17,980 nucleotides of DNA from NCBI GenBank assembly GCA_964364855.1, contig CAYINU010000034.1, forward strand, positions 1 to 17,980, in the 5' to 3' direction. This DNA comes from CAYINU01 sp964364855. GTDB taxonomy: Bacteria; Margulisbacteria; Marinamargulisbacteria; CAYINU01. The notes under the pieces were generated by a model that was not told the DNA's origin, made no database searches, and saw only the letters and a list, made by a program, of their open reading frames with translations. Position 1 is the stretch's first letter. Every line of letters begins with the position of its first letter. Position numbers and translations under genes: made by a program. Below are positions 6,424-13,645 of this stretch, piece by piece.

Positions 6424-7440
6424 TTGAGTAAAGATTTACAGCCGATTGAATCGCAGTTTTTGATGTATACCTCCCCAAAGGGAGCGGTGAAGATTGAAGT
6501 TGTTTTTCAGGATGAAAATATCTGGCTTTCTCAAAAAAAGATGGGTGAGTTGTTCAATGTTGAAGTAAATACAATCAACTACCATCTTAAAGAAATTTTT
6601 AAAACACATGAACTCGATGAAAATTCAGTTATTCGAAAAATTCGAATAACTGCCGCAGACGGCAAACAATACCTCACCCATTTTTATAATCTGGACGCTA
6701 TCATTGCAGTTGGCTATCGGGTTAATTCTTACGAAGCTACTCAGTTCCGAATTTGGGCTACTCAAACCCTTAAGGAATTTATCATCAAAGGGTTTGTCTT
6801 AGATGATGATCGCCTTAAAAACGGTGTCCACTTTGGGAAAGACTATTTCCGAGAACTTCTGGAACGTATTCGTGCAATTCGTACGAGCGAGCGACGGATT
6901 TATCAACAAATCACGGACATCTTTGCGCAGTGCAGTATCGATTATGATAAACACTCCGACATCACCCAAAATTTTTATGCGATGGTGCAAAACAAGTTTC
7001 ATTATGCGATTACCGGACACACCGCCGCCGAGATCATCCATTCTTCAGCAGATTCCACAAAACCCCATATGGGGCTTAAAACATGGAAACGATCTCCCGA
7101 TGGCCCGGTGAACAAGTCCGATACTACTGTTGCCAAGAATTATTTGGATGAGCCCGATATTAAGAAATTGGAGCGGCTGGTGACCGGTTTTTTTGATTAC
7201 CTGGAACGTCTTATTGAAAATGAAACCCTTCTTAAGATGGAAGATTTAGCCAAGAGTGTGGGTGAATTTTTGGCCTTTAATAAATATGAGATTTTGGATG
7301 GCAGCGGCAGGATTTCGCATGCTAGGGCTGAGAAAAAGGCACATGCTGAATATGAGAAGTTTAAGGTAGTTCAGGATCGGGAGTTTGTGAGTGATTTTGA
7401 TCGAATGACAAAAAAGGCGTTGGGGAGCGTAGCAATATGA
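6424..7440 (+). CDS. rhuM: RhuM-family protein, full length (copy 2)
   Basis: A 338-aa RhuM-family protein (PF13310), full length for the family. Seen: N-terminal strand pair (FLMYTSPKGAVKIEVVFQ), HTH-like segment LSQKKMGELFNVEVNTINYHL (about 35-55), the conserved GYRVNSYEATQFRIWATQTL and IIKGFVLDDDRLK blocks, AAEIIHSSADSTKPHMGL, and a helical C-terminus (KNYLDEPDIKKLERLVTGF) ending in a charged coil. The open frame goes back to 6235. I choose the TTG at 6424 because AAAAGGAC lies just upstream, the upstream 60 codons are homologous to non-coding DNA before 4714, and the HsdM remnant also begins with TTG at the equivalent place. Its TGA overlaps the ATG of a 38-codon ORF. Confidence 0.85.
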   Translation: MSKDLQPIESQFLMYTSPKGAVKIEVVFQDENIWLSQKKMGELFNVEVNTINYHLKEIFKTHELDENSVIRKIRITAADGKQYLTHFYNLDAIIAVGYRVNSYEATQFRIWATQTLKEFIIKGFVLDDDRLKNGVHFGKDYFRELLERIRAIRTSERRIYQQITDIFAQCSIDYDKHSDITQNFYAMVQNKFHYAITGHTAAEIIHSSADSTKPHMGLKTWKRSPDGPVNKSDTTVAKNYLDEPDIKKLERLVTGFFDYLERLIENETLLKMEDLAKSVGEFLAFNKYEILDGSGRISHARAEKKAHAEYEKFKVVQDREFVSDFDRMTKKALGSVAI

Positions 7441-7553
7441 AGGTTAATTCGAATTTATGGGACATGTTTTCCGAATTGGCTGCAAAAGAAAATAAATCAA
7501 ACACAGCCAAGGTAGAGGAACTCATTATTTGTCATCTTTTCCCATTAAGCTAG
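7437..7553 (+). CDS. 38-aa ORF coupled to RhuM (possible truncated gene)
   Basis: The ATG overlaps the RhuM stop (ATGA at 7437-7440), the classical arrangement for coupled translation. The product begins MKVNSNLWDMFSELAAKENK and ends at 7553. I do not recognise it. In RhuM-bearing restriction loci a further subunit gene often follows, so this may be the stump of one, but nothing in 38 residues proves that. Confidence 0.4.
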   Translation: MKVNSNLWDMFSELAAKENKSNTAKVEELIICHLFPLS

Positions 7554-7584
7554 TGCCATTAGCCGGGTTACTTTTTCTTTCTTC

Positions 7585-7720
7585 TGATTGATAGTAATTA
7601 GGAGTAAATTATAAGTAAATTAGAAGTAATTATTAGAAAATAGATAGTAAAATGAGTTCAGATTCCATTACTATTATCAAATTGACCATTAAAAAAAGTT
7701 AAAGTAAATTGATAGTAATG
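7585..7720 (+). repeat. Array of AGTAAATT/AGTAATTA-type repeats before the AlbA_2 gene
   Basis: Within a very AT-rich stretch the core AGTAA(A/T)T recurs about seven times in one orientation: near 7590, 7602, 7612, 7623, 7645, 7703 and 7714, the last touching the ATG at 7718. This looks like an array of regulator-binding sites or an iteron-like element. The downstream protein has DNA-binding domains and could bind here. Confidence 0.5.
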
Positions 7721-9106
7721 AGTAAAAATGATCTAGGCCTTGATGAGTTGATAACCCAGTTGTCTTTAGGGGAAACGCAGGAATTAGAGTTCAAGAGATC
7801 TGTTCCAAAAGGATCGCAGATTAGCCGAACTGCTACTGCGATGGCGAATACAAATGGTGGGTGGATATTACTGGGCGTTACTAACGAGGGCGATATTGTG
7901 GGCATATCAGGCAGCTTAGATGAAGCCCAAAAAGAAGTATCGGAAGCCATTCAATGTGTTTCTCCTATTCCGCAATCGTCTATACAAATTAAGACTATCG
8001 ACAAAAAGACCATCCTTGCCATCAAGATTGAAAAATCCTCTCATCCGATCTTTCATACTTTCGAAGGGGCAATTTACCAGCGTCATGGAACCACCAACAG
8101 ACGTTTGGATGGCATGTCTCAGTTGGATTACCTGAGAAACCACCATATTCTGAGTTTTGATGAAGGGCTGGATTCAAATGCTGAGCTTTCCGATTTGGAA
8201 GAGACGCAAATTCAGCGCATATTGGACGCGCGCAACCAATCTGACTATCTTAAAGTGCATCGTTTGGAACAGTTTTTACTGAGCCAAAAATTGGTGGTAA
8301 AGACTGACAAAATCTGGATAAAAAATGCCACCATAGTGTTGATGGGCAAAAATCCCTGTGACTATTTCCCCCAAGCAGAAATTAAATTGGTTCAATTTGC
8401 GGATACAGAAGCGGTTCAAATCGTGGCCTATCAGCTTATCAAGGCGGATTTGCCCAATGCGATTGATCAAGCACATGCTTTTGTTTTGTCTCATATTTCA
8501 AAAAAAGTTACGGTAAAAGGTGATAGTCCCCGTAGGCAGGAAGACTATGAGTACCCGCCGGCTGTTATCCGAGAGGCGATTGTCAATGCGGTAGCTCACC
8601 GGGACTATTTTAGTTCGGATGCTATTCAAATCTCTTTGTTTAGTGATCGATTGGAGATTCTGAGTCCAGGGGGATTGCCTGAAGGATTGCCCGAAGAACG
8701 ATTTGGTACGGCATCGATTCGCCGAAATCCGATCATATATCGCATTTTAAGGGATCTTCGGTATATAGAAGGATTGGGAACAGGTATTCCACGCATCAAA
8801 AATGAAATGCGCCAAGCAGGCCTGCCAGATCCAAAGTTTATGCTGGGGCAACGCCTTTTTCAAATCACACTCTTAAAAACAGGAAAAACCCGAAATGTGA
8901 TTTTGAATAAGGAAAATTTAAACACGCGACAACAAAAAGGACTGACGTATTTGATTTCCAACCCTATTCTCAAAGCAAAAACCTACGCCACTTTCAATCA
9001 TGTTTCCAGTGCCACTGCCCACGCTGACATCAATGAACTAGTCGAATTTGGCTTCCTCAAAAAAGTAGGGTCTTATCGCGGCGCTCATTATGTTTTGAAT
9101 CAGTAG
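7718..9106 (+). CDS. AlbA_2 / HATPase_c_4 domain protein (ATP-binding transcriptional regulator-like)
   Basis: A 462-aa protein of the family often named 'ATP-dependent DNA helicase RecG-related' or 'putative DNA-binding protein'; it is not a helicase. N-terminal AlbA_2 domain (PF04326): ETQELEFKRSVP (about 19-30), NTNGGWILLGVTNEGDIVG (44-62), YQRHGTTNRR. C-terminal divergent GHKL-type ATPase (HATPase_c_4): PPAVIREAIVNAVAHRDY, a LEILSPGGLPEGL segment, and GLGTGIPRIKNEM. It ends in a winged-helix-like region (TYATFNHVSSATAHADINELVEFGFLKKVG). The ATG at 7718 is used; a TTG 9 bases earlier is possible. No ribosome binding site is visible. These proteins are frequent in mobile and defence islands. 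The repeat array just upstream suggests self-regulation (inference). Confidence 0.88.
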   Translation: MSKNDLGLDELITQLSLGETQELEFKRSVPKGSQISRTATAMANTNGGWILLGVTNEGDIVGISGSLDEAQKEVSEAIQCVSPIPQSSIQIKTIDKKTILAIKIEKSSHPIFHTFEGAIYQRHGTTNRRLDGMSQLDYLRNHHILSFDEGLDSNAELSDLEETQIQRILDARNQSDYLKVHRLEQFLLSQKLVVKTDKIWIKNATIVLMGKNPCDYFPQAEIKLVQFADTEAVQIVAYQLIKADLPNAIDQAHAFVLSHISKKVTVKGDSPRRQEDYEYPPAVIREAIVNAVAHRDYFSSDAIQISLFSDRLEILSPGGLPEGLPEERFGTASIRRNPIIYRILRDLRYIEGLGTGIPRIKNEMRQAGLPDPKFMLGQRLFQITLLKTGKTRNVILNKENLNTRQQKGLTYLISNPILKAKTYATFNHVSSATAHADINELVEFGFLKKVGSYRGAHYVLNQ

Positions 9107-9209
9107 GGGGTGTTCCGGTGGATTGGTCAAAAACAGTATTAATGAGCACACCAAGCGACGGGAATATGACAGATGTGGCCAGCGCAGCGAGCCACTCCCT
9201 ATCCGTTTT

Positions 9210-9319
9210 CAATTTATAAAAAATTGGGATGAGATCGGCGATTTCTCGCAGAGGGGATAGTAGCGGAAGCTACAGACCCGCAGCGAAAATCGCCGAGATC
9301 GCCCAATTTTTATAAATTG
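9210..9319. repeat. 110-bp imperfect inverted repeat at the ssrA 3' end
   Basis: Left arm from 9210 (CAATTTATAAAAAATTGG, then GATCGGCGATTT at 9234-9245) pairs with right arm 9283-9319 (AAATCGCCGAGATC, then CCAATTTTTATAAATTGG). Arms are about 40 bases and match at roughly four of five positions. The loop holds a perfect small hairpin, GTAGC-GGAA-GCTAC (9260-9273). Read on the minus strand it follows the tmRNA CCA directly and ends in AATTTTTTAT, so it may act as transcription terminator or processing structure. It could instead be a small mobile palindrome. Confidence 0.7.
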
Positions 9320-9701
9320 GTGGAGGTGACCGGAGTCGAACCGGTGTCCGAAAACCCCTCTAATACCAGCACTACGCGTGTAGTTCTTGTTTGAATCTCA
9401 CCCCCGCGTTACGCAAGAACACGTGGCGTAGGGGCCAGACCGAACGATTTAACATCACGATAGTCAGTCGGCGTCGTGACGCGAGTTGGAAAAATAACAC
9501 CGTCTTTGACCTACCAACACAGTCAGGACGATGGCAGCTTAAACTAAGTTAGGCTGCAAGTGCGAGTTGGCGGCCGAAGCTACCAACAACAACGTTGTCT
9601 TTGTTGACAGTTGTTTTTTTGCTGCCTGTTTAACGAGGCCTGACAGCACCTCGACGCGCACCAGTATTATTGGATGGCTTCCGTCGAAACCACACACCCC
9701 C
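9318..9701 (-). ncRNA. ssrA: tmRNA (transfer-messenger RNA)
   Basis: One-piece tmRNA of 384 bases for trans-translation: it frees stalled ribosomes and tags the nascent protein for proteolysis. Seen on the minus strand: 5' end GGGGGTG (9701-9695) followed by the hallmark GGTTTCGACGG; 3' end with T-arm ACCGG-TTCGACT-CCGGT, acceptor strand CACCTCC and ACCA ending at 9318. The 7-bp acceptor stem pairs with one G-U. The CCA is encoded. In the mRNA-like part a frame ends ...NVVVGSFGRQLALAA-stop (stop 9549-9551), with the LALAA tail typical of tags. The resume codon is probably AAC (9603-9605) after GTC, giving a tag beginning NKDN; GTC is the alternative. Usual tags start with alanine, so this is unusual. 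Confidence 0.95.
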
Positions 9702-9811
9702 AAAGAGCCGCCCTGCACAGAATGTGAGAGCAAGTAGATATCGTACATCAAGGCGCAAAACATGCAAGCCCAAGATGAAATTGGGGTGCTGCTCGTAGCG
9801 ACAAAAACGAT

Positions 9812-11116
9812 ATGGGACGCTTTAAAACCACTTCACTGCCGCCTTCACTACTGCAAATGCTGTTGGGCATCGTGCCAGCTGTGGATGCTGAAACATTCAT
9901 GCGAAACCTGAATATCGTGAGAAAGTGCTTTCCCAGGCTTCTAACGGAACCCCGGGTTTGTACAGCGCCGCTCTGCGAAACCGAGCTAATACGCAACTAT
10001 GTGAGCTGCCTTGAGCAGTCTGTGGATCTGAAGGGATCCCACTACATGACGTCCCGAGTATACGCCCTGTTTAATGCGATTGACCATGTGACCTGTGGGA
10101 GATGGGAGGCGTGGAGAGCCCATCTTGGAATTTTTTTTCAGACGCCGATGGAATCATCCAAAATGGATAAAGGACCCCGGCGGTTTTCGGTAGGGGGACT
10201 TACCTACGCGTTCGTGAATTCCACTCCAGAAGGGGTTAATGAGTGGGGGCGGGGCGCGTCGGGTCGCGTCAGGCCCGTGGTTGTGGAGGGGCAGACACCC
10301 CTCTATGCGGTTGTGAAAAAGGTATTACCCGACGGCTATACTTGGTCAGACTGTGCAATCGTTTTACATGAGATCGAGGTAGTTAGGGCCTTAATGGCAG
10401 CTTGTGTGCCGGGCATCATGCCGATCGAGGCGTGGTTTTCATATCCTGGCAAACGCCATAAGGCTGCGCTCATTATGCCATTTGGTGGCTGTGCGGCCTA
10501 CTTTTGGCGAGCATTAAGTAGGCCAGCCAAATTGAACTACATGAAACAAGTTGCCCAGACCCTATCTGCGGTCCACGGAATGGGTCGAGGTCATGGGGAT
10601 GTAAAGCTGGCAAATGTCTTGATCGATCACAATGAAGAAAAGGCGGTCGTGATTGACTGGGCATTTTCTAGAGGGAACGGGGAGCCTCTCGAGGCCTTAT
10701 CGTTAGATCCTTTGCTGCAGGTTGGAGGGACATACTACGATTTGCAATGTGTTCGGTTTTGGAAAAACCCCAGTGAACCCGTAAATGTACTGGCTCTGGA
10801 TGTATTTGCCTGGGCTGTGATGGTTTTTGCGATTTTTTCGGATATTTTTGATGGTCGAAACGTAAATTATCCGCCCTATGACGACTCCTTAATGGTCAGA
10901 GAGGCGCCCCTTTCGCAGTTTTTAGACGATGCTCACAAGCAAATTGGCCGGTGCAAGAAGAATAGCGATCCTTTTGTTAAACAACTGGGGCTTCTTCTGG
11001 AGGGCTGTTTAGCCGACATTCCCGGTCGCTGGACGATGGCCATGGTTGTTGACTACCTGCAAGAAATGACCTCACCCTCTGTCGCAGCAGGTGCGGGAGC
11101 TGCTGCTGGGCGGTAG
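9812..11116 (+). CDS. Hanks-type protein kinase-like protein (copy 1)
   Basis: A 434-aa protein with a eukaryotic-like kinase fold in its second half. Seen: glycine-rich loop GRGASGRV (146-153), beta-3 lysine in YAVVKK (169/170), helix-C glutamate candidate in HEIEV, catalytic loop HGDVKLAN (H261, D263, K265, N268), DWA in place of DFG (D282), GGTYY in the activation-segment region (305-309), and LDVFAWAV (DxW-like, D330). All key catalytic residues are present, so activity is plausible. The first 130 residues are a separate, mostly helical region (ALFNAI, W..W..HLGIFF at 86-109) that I do not recognise but that recurs in the next gene. The tail is an Ala/Gly run. The ATG at 9812 has no clear ribosome binding site; a stop 11 codons upstream limits alternatives. 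It is divergent from ssrA. Confidence 0.75.
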   Translation: MGRFKTTSLPPSLLQMLLGIVPAVDAETFMRNLNIVRKCFPRLLTEPRVCTAPLCETELIRNYVSCLEQSVDLKGSHYMTSRVYALFNAIDHVTCGRWEAWRAHLGIFFQTPMESSKMDKGPRRFSVGGLTYAFVNSTPEGVNEWGRGASGRVRPVVVEGQTPLYAVVKKVLPDGYTWSDCAIVLHEIEVVRALMAACVPGIMPIEAWFSYPGKRHKAALIMPFGGCAAYFWRALSRPAKLNYMKQVAQTLSAVHGMGRGHGDVKLANVLIDHNEEKAVVIDWAFSRGNGEPLEALSLDPLLQVGGTYYDLQCVRFWKNPSEPVNVLALDVFAWAVMVFAIFSDIFDGRNVNYPPYDDSLMVREAPLSQFLDDAHKQIGRCKKNSDPFVKQLGLLLEGCLADIPGRWTMAMVVDYLQEMTSPSVAAGAGAAAGR

Positions 11117-11121
11117 CGCCA

Positions 11122-11152
11122 CTCATTAATAGGGAAGCCGTCTCAGAAATTA
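11122..11152. repeat. 31-bp repeat, inverted relative to 4442-4472
   Basis: CTCATTAATAGGGAAGCCGT followed by CTCAGAAATTA matches the reverse complement of 4442-4472 at 28 of 31 positions. In both copies the same frame reads ISETASLLM, so this is probably shared coding debris rather than a transposon end. Confidence 0.7.
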
Positions 11153-11417
11153 GAATAATCTCCTCTTCCATAATTCAGCCAAAAAGGTCTGCCACGGCAT
11201 CACCACCACGCCGTTAGAGAGTTGGCGTTTGGATTTTCCCAAAGAAACAATAATCGTTTTGTTGGGTTGGTGTTCCTGAAACAATCGATCAAACAGTATG
11301 TTGCTTTCGGGAAACAGTGCCTTAAATGGGTTGTTTTGCCTACCTTTCTGGGCCCCATAGGAAAAAAGCGTTGTTTTCGCTGATATCGATCTTGAGGCAG
11401 CGTTTTTTTGGCTTCAT
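11150..11417 (-). pseudogene. Internally deleted AAA/DUF4143 ATPase gene
   Basis: The minus strand begins at an ATG (11415-11417) and encodes an N-terminus with Walker A FFLWGPRKVGKTT, as in the AAA_14/DUF4143 family. A few codons later the match changes frame at TTCCCGAAAG, and the new frame reads PESNILFDRLFQEHQPN...VVVMPWQTFLAELWKRRLF-stop (11150). This resembles the usual C-terminus of the same family ('D(G)I.ILPW..FL..LW.GE'). About 300 residues between are missing and the ends are out of frame, so it is dead. The kinase copy 2 reading frame overlaps its start region only if a false upstream TTG is used. An intact relative lies at 15998-17155. Confidence 0.7.
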
Positions 11418-11566
11418 TAAGAGTAGTTTACCACCTGAAAATCAGGACCACCACTTCGGATATTTATAAATTATCAGAGGCGCCGGCACCGTTTTTCGTC
11501 TTGGATTCGGGCACGGAAAAACATGCAATCGCTGAAATAGAGTGCTTCAAAACCGCGAGAAAGAGT

Positions 11567-12904
11567 ATGGTGCAATTTAAACGATTGGCAGGGGCACGTG
11601 CAAAAACCCGTCCCGACCCTGCACTGCTTAAACTAAAGCTTTCTTATACCCAGGGAGAATCCTTTAAACAGAATGTTGCCCTTGTAACATGTTGTCTTCC
11701 ACTACTGGTTCACTACGGTAGGGTTGATGAGATTGAAATACGTCGCCTCAATACGTATCTGGACCGGATAAGAAACTACCCGAATCCCCTAAAACAGACT
11801 GCGCTTGCCGCCTTGTTCAATGCGATCGAGGTCAAAAATATGGCGCTAACGGATATGGATCTGTCTAGGATGTGGCGGCTTTGGGAACAGCACTTGTCGG
11901 TCTTTTTTCCCAAAGCAGAGGATCTGATCCGGTCTCCAGATGGAAATCGGCAGATCCAAGTGGGAGACCGTGTGTATCAGTTTATTAAGGCTTTCCAAGG
12001 TCGAAAAGAGCTGGGCCATACCGACTCTTGCCGAGTGAGAGTGCTCTACTGTGAAACGGATGAGCAATATTATGCCGTCAAGAAAATGGGGCCACTGGAC
12101 TGGAGGGGATATTTTGGGATCTGGCATGAATGGAAGACCATGCAAAAGCTGGCCGGCATGCCCGGCATTTTGCCCGTTGTTGACGTCTTTTTGTATAACG
12201 GATCTGACAGAAAAACACCCCGCAGAAGTGTGGCCATCGTGATGCCCATTGGCGGGCAGACACTTTATGACTTGCAGAATGAGCTGAACACCAAACAAAA
12301 ACTGCTTTATTTTTGGCAGATAGCCCAGATACTGGCGGCCGCCAAGAAGACAAGCGGTTCAGCACATGGCGATCTGAAAAGCACGAATGTGTTGGTAGAC
12401 GACGCAGGGTGTGTTTCAGTTATTGACTGGGCATTGTCCCGAAGGCCGGACCCGGACGAAGATAAGGCGACCTTGTTGCGAGATCTAATCCTAGCCGGGG
12501 GTACCTATTACAACCCCCCAAGTGTGCGATATTGGGAGTCTGGAGGTCGAACGGAGGTCGATCCCTACGCCTTGGATGTCTTTGCTTTTGGTGTCATGCT
12601 CGTTTGGGCTTTTCAAGAAGTTTGGGGATGGGTAAACTACCCGAATCTTGCGCCGGACAACATCCTTTCTCCGGACGTGATTGCTCGCAAAAAAGCGGTA
12701 TTAGAGTATTTTTTGAATTCAGTAAGACAAAAAGTGCCAATCCTTACGCAAGAACCGCGGCTGCTGTGCGGAGACATCGCAGATATTGTGATTGGGTGCT
12801 TAGGTATAGGGGATGGGCCACAGTGGACGATAGAAGCCGTTAGCAATCAATTACAGCGGCTATGTGACCGGATATGCCCCTCGGCAGACTCACATACCGG
12901 ATAG
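11567..12904 (+). CDS. Hanks-type protein kinase-like protein (copy 2)
   Basis: A 445-aa paralogue of the gene at 9812. Seen: YAVKK (K172), HEWKTM (E188), IVMPIGGQTLYDL hinge region, catalytic loop HGDLKSTN (H267, D269, K271, N274), VIDWAL (D287; DWA for DFG as in copy 1), GGTYYNPPSVRYW (311-323), and ALDVFAFGV (D337). The glycine loop is degenerate (LGHTDSCRVRV), unlike copy 1. The N-terminal 130 residues align with copy 1 (ALFNAI, W..WEQHLSVFF). Both proteins carry VNYP after the DxW helix. The frame is open from a TTG at 11408. I choose the ATG at 11567 because MVQFK aligns with MGRFK of copy 1 and because upstream codons overlap the dead ATPase. The substrate is unknown. Confidence 0.75.
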   Translation: MVQFKRLAGARAKTRPDPALLKLKLSYTQGESFKQNVALVTCCLPLLVHYGRVDEIEIRRLNTYLDRIRNYPNPLKQTALAALFNAIEVKNMALTDMDLSRMWRLWEQHLSVFFPKAEDLIRSPDGNRQIQVGDRVYQFIKAFQGRKELGHTDSCRVRVLYCETDEQYYAVKKMGPLDWRGYFGIWHEWKTMQKLAGMPGILPVVDVFLYNGSDRKTPRRSVAIVMPIGGQTLYDLQNELNTKQKLLYFWQIAQILAAAKKTSGSAHGDLKSTNVLVDDAGCVSVIDWALSRRPDPDEDKATLLRDLILAGGTYYNPPSVRYWESGGRTEVDPYALDVFAFGVMLVWAFQEVWGWVNYPNLAPDNILSPDVIARKKAVLEYFLNSVRQKVPILTQEPRLLCGDIADIVIGCLGIGDGPQWTIEAVSNQLQRLCDRICPSADSHTG

Positions 12905-12913
12905 CGGTATCCG
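12898..12913 (+). terminator. Weak hairpin at the end of kinase copy 2
   Basis: CGGATA (12898-12903) and TATCCG (12908-12913) form a 6-bp stem around the TAG stop, followed by GTTTAG rather than a clean T-run. A possible weak terminator only. Confidence 0.25.
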
Positions 12914-12922
12914 TTTAGCGCC

Positions 12923-13339
12923 TTAGCTTTTTTCCGTATATTTTTTGAAATTATCCAGAAAGGCCTGCCAGCCGGCGCGTTGCAGCTCCGCCGGGTTTGT
13001 TTGTTCAGGGTCGAAGGTTTCGATGAGGTGGACCCCCTCCGGAGTTTGGGAAAACATCACCTTCACATGGCGGTCATCCGCCATCGTGTATTCGATAAGC
13101 GCGTGAGGTTGCACGGCGGTGTAGACACCTTCAAAGTCAAATTGCGTACTCTTGTCTTTTGCGGCCAGTACGGTTTTAAATTTTCCGCCGACCCGCAGAT
13201 CATTTTCGGCAGATGGCGCTTCCCAATCGTCCGAGGCAAAGGACCAGTTCACAATGTGCTTGGGTTGCGTCCAATAGTCCCATACCTTCTCAATCGGAGC
13301 GTTGACGGTGCAGTGTACGGTGATGGCGGATGGGTTCAT
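12923..13339 (-). CDS. SRPBCC / AHSA1-like domain protein
   Basis: A 138-aa START/SRPBCC-fold protein of the AHSA1 ('activator of Hsp90 ATPase homologue 1-like', PF08327) group. These are small lipid- or ligand-binding pocket proteins of mostly unknown substrate. Seen: the opening TVNAPIEKVWDYWTQP (about 11-26), NWSFASDDWEAPSAENDLRV, VGGKF, the strand FDFEGVYTAVQPHALIEYTM, and the long closing helix AELQRAGWQAFLDNFKKYTE. The length is complete for the family. The ATG at 13337-13339 follows an AAAGGCAGG ribosome binding site. It converges on the kinase gene. Confidence 0.9.
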   Translation of the reverse strand: MNPSAITVHCTVNAPIEKVWDYWTQPKHIVNWSFASDDWEAPSAENDLRVGGKFKTVLAAKDKSTQFDFEGVYTAVQPHALIEYTMADDRHVKVMFSQTPEGVHLIETFDPEQTNPAELQRAGWQAFLDNFKKYTEKS

Positions 13340-13645
13340 TTTTGGCCTGCCTTTAATGTAAGTGTGAAAGTCGGGGCCAGTGTAGGAAATTTTTAAAAGT
13401 TACGCAATGCAATGCTGCGCATGGCTCCCAAGTAGAGAATATCTTATTTCAAGTCAGACCCTGAGTTAGAATTTGAAAACCAGTCTAGCCCCTGTTAATT
13501 TGGACAGAAAAAAGGGATTAACTTGAGGTTAGGATGGACTCTCTTACTTTATGCTGTTTCTTAAGTGGGGTCTGTATATTTTCACCTCGCACCTCCCATT
13601 AAATGCTAATAGGTAATAGTTTATTTTTATGCTATTTTGACTAAT
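13340..13645. other. AT-rich intergenic region
   Basis: About 306 bases without a supported gene. They include CAGACCC (13455-13461) and its inverse GGGTCTG (13568-13574), a pattern common in small dispersed repeats, and the presumed promoter of the AbiEi gene, but no hexamer pair is convincing. Confidence 0.5.

Noticed and set aside
9539..9763. Minus-strand 74-aa open frame ending LVASAANSHLQPNLV
   Set aside because: It lies over the tmRNA gene; the tag is read in a different frame and the conserved RNA ends explain the sequence.
4442..11152. 31-bp inverted pair (4442-4472 and 11122-11152) as terminal inverted repeats of a 6.7-kb transposon
   Set aside because: Both copies read as the same short coding sequence (ISETASLLM), no transposase is present, ssrA lies inside, and no target-site duplication is visible.
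11408..11566. 53-codon N-terminal extension of kinase copy 2
   Set aside because: It begins with TTG inside the dead ATPase gene, and the paralogue aligns from the ATG at 11567.
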